In this document: positions 46,301-55,093 of the stretch, in pieces
How the letters are laid out: each line of letters opens with the position of its first letter
How positions within the stretch are numbered: position 1 is the stretch's first letter
Source: Polyangiaceae bacterium
GTDB lineage: Bacteria > Myxococcota_A > Polyangia > Polyangiales > Polyangiaceae
Assembly (NCBI GenBank): GCA_016933275.1
Contig: JAFGBI010000225.1
Span: forward strand, 62,001-126,000
Length of the DNA stretch: 64,000 nt
Direction of reading: 5' to 3'
The notes under the pieces: model-generated
Told to the model about the DNA's origin: nothing
Seen by the model: only the letters and a program-made list of their open reading frames with translations
Databases searched by the model: none
Made by a program: the position numbers and the translations under genes

Positions 46301-48223
46301 CGGCTCCAGGACTCGATGGATTGGGAGGCCGTGGGCGCCGACGAGACGGCCGGCACCGCGCTCGTCGAGGCGTACCGCTACACGGATCCCGAGACAGCGC
46401 CGCTCGGCGTTCGGGTGCGATCCGCGTTGCTCGATGGTCCCAGCTATGCGGTCCTAAGCTTCGGCGATCCCATCACTACGACGGTGCGCGCCGGTTCGAG
46501 CTACCGTGTCGATGCCCTGTGTCACGCGGTGGAGGGCCCGCACGAGGGCTGCCCGGTTCGGCTCGAGCTCGATGGCAAACCCACGCGCTGCCGGACGCTC
46601 GAAGACGATGGGGTGTCGTCGCCGGCCGGCGAGGACCAGCCGTCGCCTCCGCTGGAGATCGGGCTGGTCGGGTCGGACCGAACGATAGCCCACGAGCATT
46701 CCTGCTGGGTCGAGGCCCCGGAGATGGACGGACGCCTCGTGGTCACGCCGCCTTCGGATCGGGAGGTGCTGGCCTGGGTGGCCGTGCGCAGGTTCACCGA
46801 ACAGGGACTGGAGCCCGTTACCATCGTCGGACGGTGGTCGGAGGCCACGCGCGAGATGCCGTTCCGGATCCTCGTACGCGGCCCGACCGTGCTCCGGGTA
46901 TCGGTCCGGGGCGAGAGTGGCATCCTGCAGAACCTCGAGCGAGAGATCGCGATCGCCAACGCGGCCGGCGAAGCGGCCACGATACCTCTCGATCAGCGCT
47001 CCGACGACTACGCATGGCGGCGACCCGGTCGGGAACCGGTCGGGGTGGCCTCCACGAACTACGTCGTGCTCACGGAGCCCGGGTTGCACTCGGTGACGCT
47101 GGCGCCCGACCGCGGGCGAGCATTCCTGAGGGTCGAGGTCGCCCGCGCGCGTCGAACACCCCGTCCCCGAGCGTCGGCGGCGAAGGACTCCGTCACCCCA
47201 CCACTCGCGGGGACGAACGGCGGGCTGCCGCCCGTAGTGATACCCGCCGTCGGTTGGGATCCGGAGCTCGGGATGCTCACCCTCGGCGCGGAGGCCAGCT
47301 TCGTCGTGGCCGATCTGTCGGAAGGAGATCGGGATCCACAGTCGGACTACTTCCAACTCACGCTCGCTGCCCGGCGCTCCTTCGACGCGCTCCCGACCTC
47401 CCTGAGGTTCGCGCTGCTCGGTCGCGCCCGCCACGGACCGGAGACCATGGGAACCGAAGCGAGGATCGGGTTCAGACGGACCGCGTGGACCCCTGCGGCC
47501 TTCGCGTTCGGACGCCTCCTCGCGCAGCGTTTCCCCTCGGTGACCGCGGCCGGCTTCTATGGCCTCGTCGGCGTTTCGCACGCGGAGCGGCTCGCTCGTG
47601 ACCTCAACCTGGTGTCGCTGGGCTCGGCCGCGCTGCGCGTGGTGGACCGCCGGGCAGCAGACCTCGACGAGGTCGACCCCGGGATCTACGCTCCCTACTC
47701 GGCGGCCCACCCGACATCCCTCGACCTGCAGGTCCGGCTGGAGGAGAGGCCGTTCGTCGACCTGCGGGGGCGGGTCGGCTCGATCGCTCGTTTCCTCCCC
47801 GAGAAGCGGACCCTCGATCGAGTCGAGGGCTTCGTGCAGGGCACGCTCCTCGGTGGCAACGGGCTCGCCCCAGAGATCGACCTGGAGCTCAGCGCCAGCA
47901 TCCGCCCCACCACGGTCGCGCGCGACGAGGCCTTCATCCGCTATGTGGCGGCCTCTTCCGTGGGTTTTTCTGCCTGGGCGAGCGACTCCAGCTACCTCGC
48001 GCTGCTCGGCTCCCTGACCTTCTTCGCTGACGCGCCGCCGACCAACGCGCGAGGTAGCGGGGTCGCGGGGATGATCGGGCTCAGCTACGACCATGTCTCG
48101 CGCCGCGGCGTACGGGATCTCGACGCGGGAGCGCGGTCCTTCCCGGACCGACGGGAGGAGGGCCATGCCCCACCGAACCGAATCCCGCCGCGCGGCCATC
48201 CATTCTGGGAGCCCTCTCGGTGA
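43298..48223 (+). CDS. Very large exported protein, possible outer-membrane export component
   Basis: 1641 aa from a GTG at 43298 that overlaps the previous stop (GTGA) and has AAGGGG 7 bases upstream. A signal peptide (LPALVAFLLLLLSPRHAGA) is clear. The long middle consists of beta-rich domains, with a TPR-like helical stretch at about residues 920-1020 (LGESSLAAHAYERIGRAHDS, DLKATLDAYVLAREVAERDP). The last 320 residues have alternating short strands and turns with many aromatic ends, such as SDYFQLTLAARRSFDALPTS and VAGMIGLSYDHV, in the style of a beta barrel. TPR plus barrel is the layout of polymer exporters such as PgaA; sequence similarity to them was not established. Confidence 0.65.
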   Translation: MRMGVRPEKRSAEPRVEIAWARPLPALVAFLLLLLSPRHAGATPPDLAWVPPSELRLVELSHPTPSATLEEVTNLAEAIPIGKGEALLVPSAGGELVRLEGDELEVGFGTGIGPTPDAVVWPPANDPGRVREIRVPTWGMTQCVVVRGRDHRPVTAVVRVAARRADPMRWFRTDQEIAAWLRDPTAPTPTLANPLEDAQSIVDFLAAARDSFEAAAGLPAVRWLLLERWLADSARFRPLDAPFFASGVPQVTGGTVPPPSSLRPVGPRAAQRIVETGRSLLIDANGLDVITFQLETRADRGSVVRIRQGEALVAELRTDVPQLARDRARFTAPRGVRAVPSQGRVRLEVAVGTVRVTVRGYAQRNSAGAPSLRERKRLLRRAAAAEQTSGASSNTLRVVAALANAEANQTRNAVTDVLALAADPGVPAGMRALLVHDAIRNGLELSTLGERLGKLAAATSGLPATQSGPLRRSALEFVARATTTVPDDLRPRDLSGFLAGSVEPSEAEEIRLLVELLLPPRDRARSLTTARAEERAARSARSPNVTNLADLAWRRIAPWSNLKAGDKSPTVQRFAAVFAEPDSNGRCSWNGAAGLRWLALGEDAEVDVSERGGTHTQVALVGDPSEPPHDSLVEIEGQPMAVHGGANLGSRIAVRPGRRLFSLRSGAGVLAKIPSEGEIDCERLRDEVTWVVVRGTAAFPLPGGPALTVANVLVSPETLTGPSEVEIEVGATTYRGWVHPPATGGLEVPIPPDATLMRVRASQPLMVRVLMRMHRWPEPPPPKAAPSTVTPPAEAELIEQIRQATRALRRATGAPGRIAAWRDRARALEALTFLRYAAADRGRLLAAGGEPDPAPAALGAPLAIDLLPGSGDVEPLGSLPLIPPLPQPKNPAPLRDVLNARDRGVEPRILLEKLAPSAERSNAVDALLLAVLAEDLGESSLAAHAYERIGRAHDSPRALALASGLNADAAVANDDLKATLDAYVLAREVAERDPRAAGVLARLQDSMDWEAVGADETAGTALVEAYRYTDPETAPLGVRVRSALLDGPSYAVLSFGDPITTTVRAGSSYRVDALCHAVEGPHEGCPVRLELDGKPTRCRTLEDDGVSSPAGEDQPSPPLEIGLVGSDRTIAHEHSCWVEAPEMDGRLVVTPPSDREVLAWVAVRRFTEQGLEPVTIVGRWSEATREMPFRILVRGPTVLRVSVRGESGILQNLEREIAIANAAGEAATIPLDQRSDDYAWRRPGREPVGVASTNYVVLTEPGLHSVTLAPDRGRAFLRVEVARARRTPRPRASAAKDSVTPPLAGTNGGLPPVVIPAVGWDPELGMLTLGAEASFVVADLSEGDRDPQSDYFQLTLAARRSFDALPTSLRFALLGRARHGPETMGTEARIGFRRTAWTPAAFAFGRLLAQRFPSVTAAGFYGLVGVSHAERLARDLNLVSLGSAALRVVDRRAADLDEVDPGIYAPYSAAHPTSLDLQVRLEERPFVDLRGRVGSIARFLPEKRTLDRVEGFVQGTLLGGNGLAPEIDLELSASIRPTTVARDEAFIRYVAASSVGFSAWASDSSYLALLGSLTFFADAPPTNARGSGVAGMIGLSYDHVSRRGVRDLDAGARSFPDRREEGHAPPNRIPPRGHPFWEPSR

Positions 48224-51200
48224 CCCCGAGCAGCCCGGCCGAGGCCGTGCTTCGCAGACTGGAGGGTGCGGTGCCGCCCCTCCAGGTGAGGCTGCGGCGC
48301 CCGACCCTCGCGGCGCTCGCGGGACGGGTGCTCGCCCTGACCGCGGGCACCGTGGACAGCCCGGGCCAGCTGGTCAACACCTTGCTCCGAGCCGCAGCGG
48401 AGGCCCTGACCCGACGTGACCAGCTCGAGCAACGCAGTCAGACGATCGCCCGAGAAGCGAGCGCCGCCCTCAGCGACGTCGAGCGGTCGCGGCACTTGGT
48501 CGAGCTCCTCGGCACCATCGTCGGCGACCACGTCGAGTTGCTCCGAGACCTCGGGGCGATGCGGCGCTGGCTCGACCACGAGGCGATCCTCGATCGTATC
48601 GGGGGGCTCGCCGCGGCCGAACTCGACGAGGTCGAAGTCGCCTGCTTGGCCGCGGCGGGCCTGGTGACGGAGCTCGATTCCGCTGCGGTGATGGATCTGG
48701 ATCCCGCCGCGACCGTCACGCTCGCGCTGAACCTCGCGAAGCGCGCCCAGGTGGAGGTCGTGGTCGTGGCCGCCCTGCGGGCAGCCACGGCCATCCTCGG
48801 TCGCCTTCCGGGACCCGAACGCCTGATGGTGCTCGGCCTCGTCGGGTTCCGCGAGCTGTGCGGCTGGGTCGACGACGAACGGCGGGAGCCTTGGATACGG
48901 GCGGCCGCCCTGGAGGCGGCCGTCAAGGCCGCCCCGAACGACGCGCGCACGATCCTCGCCAGCGCCCTCGCACAGCGCGAGGGTCGCGACGGGATGATCG
49001 TGCGGAGCGCCGCGTTGCGGCTCACGGCGACCGCCGAGTCCGGCGGCGCGTGGCAACACGGGGTCGCCTGGACGGCGGCTGAGGATCCGAGCGAGCACGT
49101 GCGCCAAACCCTGGCCTGCTCGCTCGTCACCATCGGCGGCCGCAGAGCCGCGGAGCATCTGACCCATCTCGCAACCCAGGATCCGGCGGAGCGGGTCCGC
49201 GCGTTCGCCCTGCGGGAGCTTTACCGAGGAGCAGCCCGGCGGCAGGAACTCGCCAGAGCAGCCTTCGGCTGCACGCTCACCCTGCTCGACGCCGCCGCGA
49301 CCGAGCCCGACAAGGTCGGTCGCCTCATCGTCCTCGTGATGGCGCTCGAGTTACCGCGGATCGCGTGCGGCGTCGGGGCCCCGTTGCCCGCCGCCGAGTT
49401 CGTCGAGCCGCTCAGCGTCCTGGTCCAAAAGGCGAGCCTCGATCCGGATCTCGTGGAGCGCCTCGCCGCGGTCCTTCGCGCCATGGAGGTCGCCGCTCAT
49501 CCGGAGCTCGAGGACATGCGGCGGTTGTTCGCCGGCGAGCTCGCCGATCTGGTCGAGAACCATCGGGTCGTCGTCGAGCTCTTCCCCGAGACGCCGACGG
49601 GACAGATCGAGAAGGCCCTCGCGGTGGCGGCTCGCGACGACCTGTCCGTCTCGCTCGATCCGCTTCGTCCCGGGCGGTTCCGCCTGGTGCGGGGGGAGCC
49701 GCAGCGCTTTCGGTGGTGGCGCTGGCTCTTCGAGCTCAGGACACCCGAACCCGACAAGCGCCAGGCGTTCCTGCACAGCTACGCCGCCGCCGACCGCTCC
49801 CAATTCGTCGTGCCTCCGTTCGGCATGGGAGAGGTGACCCCGACCCGGGTCCCGGGGATGCGCCGCATGATCGCGGCCATCAAGAGCTGGGGGGTGTTTC
49901 TGCCCCGCGTGGACGACTTCTTCGCGGCGCTCTCTGGGCGCCAACGTGAGCGAAGGGTGGTAACGACCCTCGGCACCCTGGTGATCGCAGCTCCGCCCAC
50001 GGCCTGGCAGCGCTGGAAGGCGCGCGGGGTGCTCGTCCTGCGCTACGTCAAGCTGGCACGCCTGCGTGAGGTAGCCCTCGCGGCCAGCGACGCCAAGACT
50101 CAAAGATCCTATGTCGGCGCCTTTCGCGACCTCGGCTTCGCGGTCCACGTCGAGAACACATCGGGCACGATCGGAGGCGTCAACTACGAGCTCGGAACGA
50201 CCCTCACCGGACGGTATCTCTCGATGCTCGCGGGTCTGCCAACCTTCATCGATCCGATCGTGAACGAGTTTCTGCGGCCGACTGGGAGCTCGGCGCTCCA
50301 TCTCTCGCTGGTCGCCTGGACGGCCTTCGCGTGGATGATCGTGCGCGCGGCGTGGATCCGCGCCCGCATCGAGCATTCCCGCCGGGCCGTGCCGCTGACC
50401 GTGGGCGGCTGGGGCAGCCGTGGCAAGAGCGGTTCGGAGCGGATCAAGTCGGCGCTCTTCCACGCGCTTCGCTTCGATGTCGTGGTCAAGACCACCGGTT
50501 GCGAGGCGATGTTCATCCACGCGCGCCGGGACCGCCCCGCCCGGGAGATCTTCGTCTATCGACCGTACGGCAAGGCTACGATCTGGGAGCAACGCGCGCT
50601 CTTGGGATACGCGGAATCGCTCCACGCGCAGGTCTTCATGTGGGAGTGCATGGCGCTCCGGCCGCAATTCGTCGAGCTGTTGGAGAGCGAGTGGATGCGT
50701 GACGACGTGACGACGCTGACCAACGCCTATCCCGACCACGAAGACGTGATGGGGCCGTCCGGCGAAGACGTGGCTCGGGTCATCGCGACGTTCATGCCGC
50801 ACGGCGGGACGGTCCTCACCGCCGAACAGGAGCTGCTGCCGATCATCGACGAGTCGGCGCGACGGCGAGGGAACCGCTTCGTGCCCGTCCCGGACCTCGA
50901 GGCGCTCCTGCTCCCCGCCGACATGCTCGCGAGGTACCCCTACGCCGAGCACCCGCGCAACATCGCGCTGGCGCTGGCCCTCGCGGAGCATTTCGGCGTC
51001 GACCGCGAGTGGGCGCTCGCCAAGATGGCCGACCACGTGGTCCCCGATCTCGGCGTCCTCAAGACCTACCCCACGGTGGTCCATCGTGGACGCAGCCTCA
51101 CCTTCATGAATGGCATGAGCGCCAACGAACGCGCGGGGTTCATGTCGAACTGGGTCCGGCTTGAGCTGGACAAGATCGACCCGGACGAGCACGCCGGCAC

Positions 51201-52410
51201 CGTGACCGTGGCGGTGGTGAACAACCGCGCCGACCGTGTCCCGCGCTCCCGCGTCTTCGCGGAGATCCTGACGCGCGACGTCACATTCGACCACGTCGTC
51301 GTCATCGGCAGCAACCTGAGCGGGATGGCGCAATTCCTCGAGGAGTCTCTCGACCGGTGGCTCGCCACCGTGAGCGTCGGATCCGAGACGAAGGAGACCG
51401 CGCACGGGAACCTCCACGAGCTCATCAAGCGCCTCCGCGTCGTTCACCACCCGAAGACGCTCGGGCGGCGCCTCGACCTGATCCTCGAGGCCGCGGGTGT
51501 CCCCGACGAGACGCGTGGTGCGCGGGTCGGCGTGCTCGTCGGGGTCGCCACCGCCCCCGGCGAGGCGGACGCCGAATCCGTCGCGCGGGACGCCCTCGCG
51601 ACCGGAGATGCTGCGAGCGAAGCGAACCAGGACGCTCTCCCCCACCTCTTACGCCTCGTCCGCGAGTATCGCAGCGCCCACGAGCAGCTCTCTCGGGTCC
51701 ACTGCGCGATCGAGAAGGGGGATCCCGCGCAGGCGGACCGCCTGCTCCGCGCATGGCTCCGCGCCCTCGCGCTCGCCCGCAACACCCAGGTGACGGACTA
51801 CCATGCCACTGGGGACCAGATCATCGACCACGTGGCGCGCCAGGTCCCTCCCGGTCACGACGCGCGGGTCCTCGGATGCCAGAACATCAAGGGGACCGGC
51901 CTCGACTTCGCCTACCGCTGGGTGAGTGTCGGTGACGTGGACACGGCGTTGCGCCGGCTCGAATCGGAGCCCGGACGCCGCGCGGACGCCATCCGCTGGC
52001 TGCGCTCGCACGGCGACTACGGCCTATGCGACTCGAGGATGGCTCGCGCCAGGGTGGCCGCGATCCGCGACGACGAGGCGACCGAGTGGGATCCCTTTCG
52101 CGCCGATCTGAACGCCCTCGTCGCCCACCTCGACCAGGTGGTAGCGGCGAGACTCACCCGGCTCGCCGCCGCTCCGAAGCGGTCCTGGTTCGCAAAGGCG
52201 CTCGACACGATCGAGCCGTTCGTCGACCACCTCGACTCGATCCGCCGCCACCGCACCTCGCGCCGGATCATGCAGGATCTCTTCGCCCAACGCGTCAGCC
52301 AGAGCCGGGCCGCGGTGCTCCTCCGCGAGCTCACCGATCGCAGCAAGGGCGGATGGCTCGCGAAGGACTTCGAGAACTGGAAGAAGCGGAGGCGGAAGCG
52401 GCGAGCGTGA
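48220..52410 (+). CDS. PgsB/CapB-like polyglutamate ligase with long N-terminal extension
   Basis: 1396 aa from a GTG overlapping the previous stop (GTGA). The ligase part starts near residue 725: GGWGSRGKSGSERIKSALFH is the PgsB P-loop, then VVKTTGCEAMFIH, IWEQRALLGYAESLHAQVF with the acidic EQ, MWECMALRPQF, LTNAYPDHEDVMG, FMNGMSANERAGF and NNRADRVPRSR. All are PgsB/CapB landmarks of this Mur-ligase-like family, which joins glutamates by ATP-dependent amide bonds. Before it lies a hydrophobic pair of helices (about 660-715), and before that 600 residues of helical, HEAT-like repeats. About 400 C-terminal residues are extra. Normal PgsB has about 400 residues, so this protein is far larger. 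Confidence 0.85.
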   Translation: MTPSSPAEAVLRRLEGAVPPLQVRLRRPTLAALAGRVLALTAGTVDSPGQLVNTLLRAAAEALTRRDQLEQRSQTIAREASAALSDVERSRHLVELLGTIVGDHVELLRDLGAMRRWLDHEAILDRIGGLAAAELDEVEVACLAAAGLVTELDSAAVMDLDPAATVTLALNLAKRAQVEVVVVAALRAATAILGRLPGPERLMVLGLVGFRELCGWVDDERREPWIRAAALEAAVKAAPNDARTILASALAQREGRDGMIVRSAALRLTATAESGGAWQHGVAWTAAEDPSEHVRQTLACSLVTIGGRRAAEHLTHLATQDPAERVRAFALRELYRGAARRQELARAAFGCTLTLLDAAATEPDKVGRLIVLVMALELPRIACGVGAPLPAAEFVEPLSVLVQKASLDPDLVERLAAVLRAMEVAAHPELEDMRRLFAGELADLVENHRVVVELFPETPTGQIEKALAVAARDDLSVSLDPLRPGRFRLVRGEPQRFRWWRWLFELRTPEPDKRQAFLHSYAAADRSQFVVPPFGMGEVTPTRVPGMRRMIAAIKSWGVFLPRVDDFFAALSGRQRERRVVTTLGTLVIAAPPTAWQRWKARGVLVLRYVKLARLREVALAASDAKTQRSYVGAFRDLGFAVHVENTSGTIGGVNYELGTTLTGRYLSMLAGLPTFIDPIVNEFLRPTGSSALHLSLVAWTAFAWMIVRAAWIRARIEHSRRAVPLTVGGWGSRGKSGSERIKSALFHALRFDVVVKTTGCEAMFIHARRDRPAREIFVYRPYGKATIWEQRALLGYAESLHAQVFMWECMALRPQFVELLESEWMRDDVTTLTNAYPDHEDVMGPSGEDVARVIATFMPHGGTVLTAEQELLPIIDESARRRGNRFVPVPDLEALLLPADMLARYPYAEHPRNIALALALAEHFGVDREWALAKMADHVVPDLGVLKTYPTVVHRGRSLTFMNGMSANERAGFMSNWVRLELDKIDPDEHAGTVTVAVVNNRADRVPRSRVFAEILTRDVTFDHVVVIGSNLSGMAQFLEESLDRWLATVSVGSETKETAHGNLHELIKRLRVVHHPKTLGRRLDLILEAAGVPDETRGARVGVLVGVATAPGEADAESVARDALATGDAASEANQDALPHLLRLVREYRSAHEQLSRVHCAIEKGDPAQADRLLRAWLRALALARNTQVTDYHATGDQIIDHVARQVPPGHDARVLGCQNIKGTGLDFAYRWVSVGDVDTALRRLESEPGRRADAIRWLRSHGDYGLCDSRMARARVAAIRDDEATEWDPFRADLNALVAHLDQVVAARLTRLAAAPKRSWFAKALDTIEPFVDHLDSIRRHRTSRRIMQDLFAQRVSQSRAAVLLRELTDRSKGGWLAKDFENWKKRRRKRRA

Positions 52411-52869
52411 GGACGGCGGGGGCAGGCCCCACCGCTCGATCGGTGGCGAAAACCGCCGGTCGGCGCGACATTGGATGCCGCGCTGCGTCGTCGCCGGGCA
52501 CCCCGCCATGGGGCCGGTGGGGAGAGCAGACCAGGACGCCGCCGCCCCACCGGTCTCGCGGACCGAACCACGAGGCAGGGGTTTCCCCGAGGAGCTGCGG
52601 GCGATCCCGGAGCCTGGTCTTCGCGCGGACCGCGCTCGCCTCGGCGCGCAGGGGCGGACGCGCTGTGGACGGCGGGTCGATAGGCCAGCGCCCTCGCCGC
52701 ACCGACCGCCCGTCGCGGGAAACCCGCCGGAAGCCCCTGCCCGTCGCGATCCCGCTGCGGCACCGAAGCCGACGCCAAGGCCCGCAGACGGCGATCCAGA
52801 GCCCGGGATCGCCAGCGAAAAGCCGGGCCACCGCTACCTTCACGCCGGGGTCGAAGCTAGGATGGCCCG
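52411..52869. other. Gene-free stretch between ligase and permease genes
   Basis: 459 bases. Open frames on both strands exist only through high G/C and have no ribosome site, signal or domain. TAGGATGG before the GTG at 52870 is the permease ribosome site. No repeat copy, strong hairpin or clear promoter was seen, so whether the permease belongs to the ligase transcript is open. Confidence 0.5.
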
Positions 52870-54285
52870 GTGACCGCGCGGAAGCTGGGGCTGTGGTCGG
52901 GCGTGGGGCTGACCATGGCGGACATGGTCGGCGTGGGCGTGCTGACCACCGCGGGGTTCATGGCGCTCGACCTGTCACCGCGGCTCATCCTTCTCGACTG
53001 GCTGCTCGGTGGGCTGCTCGCCGTGTGCGGCTCGCTGGCGTACGCGCGCCTCGCCTGGATGGTGCCACGATCCGGCGGCGAGTATCGGTACCTCTCGAGC
53101 ATGCTCCATCCCGCGGTCGGGTACTTCGCCGGGTGGACATCCCTCCTCGTCGGCTTCTCCGTCCCCGTGGCGTTGGCGGCCCTCGGCGCGGGTGCGTTCG
53201 GGGAAACCGTGCTGGTCGGCGCCGACGGTCGCCTCATCGCCGCCGCGCTGATCGTCGGCGTCACCATCGCCCACGCCGTCGGGTTGCGGGCCGCGAAATG
53301 GACGCAGGACCTGCTCGCGGCGACGAAGGCGGTGCTCATCGTCGCCTTCATCGCCCTGGGCATCACCTTCGGGACCAATCGGCTGCCCGAGTGGACCCCT
53401 GCTGATCCCGAGGCTGGCTTCCCCCTGCGCGCGTTCTTCACGTCGCTCATCTTCATCACGTTCTGCTACACGGGCTGGAACGCTGCGACCTACGCCTCCG
53501 AGGAGTTCGAAAACCCGCGCCGCGACGTGCCACGCGCGATGCTCGTCGGTTGCCTCATCGTCACGGGGCTCTACCTGGTCGTAAACTGGGTGTTCGTCAC
53601 CAACCTGACCCAGAGCGACTTGTCGCAGTGGATCAAGGGCGACACCGACCGCGTGACGCTGGCGCACCTGGTGGTGAAAAACCTCCTCGGGTCGAGGGCT
53701 GCCGTCGCGATGTCCATCGTGGTCATGATCGCGCTCACCTCGGCGATCAGCGCGATGACCCTGATCGGGCCACGGGTGTACGCCGCCATGGCGGCCGACC
53801 ATTTCCTCCCCTCCGTGTTGGCCGCCCGCGCCGGGAAGCCGCCGATCGGCTCGTTGGTGCTGCAATGCTCACTGGCAACGAGCCTGGTGTTCCTCTCGGG
53901 GTTCCGCGAGCTGCTCAACAACGTGGGCTCGATCCTGGCCATCGTGTCTGCGATCACGGTGCTCTCGCTCTTTCGGCGGCGGCGGTGGCGACGGGGCGAA
54001 CGTCCGCCGCTCTCGGCGATGATCGGAGCCTTGGCCTACGCGGGCATGTCCGCGTGGATGGTCTGGTTCTCGATCCAGTCCTCCAAGCGGGTCGACGTGA
54101 TCGGTTTCGGCGTCCCGACGGTCGTGCTGTGGATGATCGGGATCTTCGTGGTGGCGATGGCAGCCTACGGCCTGACACGCGCGCTTCGTCCCGATGCCGG
54201 CGCGGCCGCGCCCCGCCGCAACTCCGATCGTTCAAACGAAGGGTTCGTGGCCGTACGAGCGTCGATGATCCCTCCTGGCGAGTAG
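52870..54285 (+). CDS. APC-family amino-acid permease
   Basis: 471 aa from a GTG with a TAGGATGG ribosome site. About 12 transmembrane helices are visible. The first contains the APC substrate-site motif MADMVGVGVLTTAGF (GxG-type), and the later CYTGWNAATYASEEFENPRR is the conserved TM6 to loop motif of amino-acid/polyamine carriers. The family imports or exchanges amino acids across the inner membrane by proton coupling. A C-terminal helix pair and a basic tail follow. Being downstream of the Pgs-like genes, it could feed substrate amino acid, but a 459-base gap separates them. A 13-base direct repeat (TCCCTCCTGGCGA) flanks its stop. Confidence 0.88.
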   Translation: MTARKLGLWSGVGLTMADMVGVGVLTTAGFMALDLSPRLILLDWLLGGLLAVCGSLAYARLAWMVPRSGGEYRYLSSMLHPAVGYFAGWTSLLVGFSVPVALAALGAGAFGETVLVGADGRLIAAALIVGVTIAHAVGLRAAKWTQDLLAATKAVLIVAFIALGITFGTNRLPEWTPADPEAGFPLRAFFTSLIFITFCYTGWNAATYASEEFENPRRDVPRAMLVGCLIVTGLYLVVNWVFVTNLTQSDLSQWIKGDTDRVTLAHLVVKNLLGSRAAVAMSIVVMIALTSAISAMTLIGPRVYAAMAADHFLPSVLAARAGKPPIGSLVLQCSLATSLVFLSGFRELLNNVGSILAIVSAITVLSLFRRRRWRRGERPPLSAMIGALAYAGMSAWMVWFSIQSSKRVDVIGFGVPTVVLWMIGIFVVAMAAYGLTRALRPDAGAAAPRRNSDRSNEGFVAVRASMIPPGE

Positions 54286-54474
54286 GAGCTCCCTCCTGGC
54301 GAACAACCGGCGAACGGAGCGACGAGGAGGCGCGCCTGACGCCCCGTGAGCGGAGCGCCCGATTCCGCCACCGCCTGCCCGTGACGGCGGCGGCCTCAGC
54401 GACGACCCTGATAGCCCGGTCACCGCCCGACCGAGGTGGAGCGCTGCCAACCGGAAGGAAGACCCGCCGCCGGA

Positions 54475-54490
54475 GTCCGCCGTCGCGGAC
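54475..54490. terminator. Small hairpin between convergent genes
   Basis: GTCCGC-CGTC-GCGGAC, a perfect 6-bp stem with a 4-base loop, lies 16 bases from the end of the membrane-protein gene at 54507 and about 190 bases after the permease stop. It may end the minus-strand transcript. No T-tract is present. The remaining part of 54286-54506 shows nothing. Confidence 0.3.
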
Positions 54491-54506
54491 GACCAAGGAC
54501 AGTCCT

Positions 54507-54899
54507 TCAGAACCCGAACGTCTTGCGGTTGGGTTCCTGAAACAGCGCCCATCCGATCACGATGCCGAACGGAAGACAGCCGCTCGGCAGGTAGAGGACC
54601 GCGAGCCCGAGCCCGAGCACGTAGCCCCATTTGGTACGCCGGCGAACACCGACCATGGCCGCGAAGTTCAGCGCGGTCAGAGCGACGCCGATCACGCACA
54701 GGAGCGCGCCGTAGCCGACGAGCACCCAGGCGCCCGCGTCCTGCTGCGGCAGCTCCGTGAACGGCACCACCACGGCGGCCGCCAGGCCACCGAGCGCGAA
54801 CAGGAGGTAGCAGCCGCCGACGATCGCGAGGCACACCTCGGCCGCGAGAAGCCAGCGCTCGTTCTGCCGTGAGGGAGACGTCTCGATCTGCATGGTCAT
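54507..54899 (-). CDS. Small four-helix membrane protein, unknown
   Basis: 130 aa from the ATG at 54899 (GAGGGA upstream, then ATGACCATG); the open frame continues upstream to 55007. Hydrophobic segments: LLAAEVCLAIVGGCYLLFAL, AWVLVGYGALLCVIGVALTA, and the last pair GYVLGLGLAVLYLPSGCLPF and GIVIGWALF. The end pattern LPFGIVIGWALFQEP resembles small DUF membrane proteins with a conserved PFG motif. Function unknown. It is convergent with the permease and divergent from the lipoprotein at 55094. Confidence 0.65.
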   Translation of the reverse strand: MTMQIETSPSRQNERWLLAAEVCLAIVGGCYLLFALGGLAAAVVVPFTELPQQDAGAWVLVGYGALLCVIGVALTALNFAAMVGVRRRTKWGYVLGLGLAVLYLPSGCLPFGIVIGWALFQEPNRKTFGF

Positions 54900-55093
54900 G
54901 TGATCCCTCGAGCCCCCGAATACCACGGAGACGACGGCGGGTACCAACGCCGCTCCGCCCGCAGTCACGACGGGGGCGAGCGCGAGGCGTTCCGCGATGC
55001 TCGCCATCGACCGGCAGGTGGGGCCGGCTCCTCCCAGCCGACTCGGGACCGCGGTGCTGGCGGCGATTGACGAGACCCTAAGGGTATCGTTTC

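Noticed and set aside
49351..51645. 764-aa open frame on the minus strand
   Set aside because: Antisense to the PgsB-like ligase, which has strong motifs in the other strand.
53550..54872. 440-aa open frame on the plus strand
   Set aside because: Out-of-frame over the permease and antisense to the membrane protein at 54507; Arg-rich with no domain.
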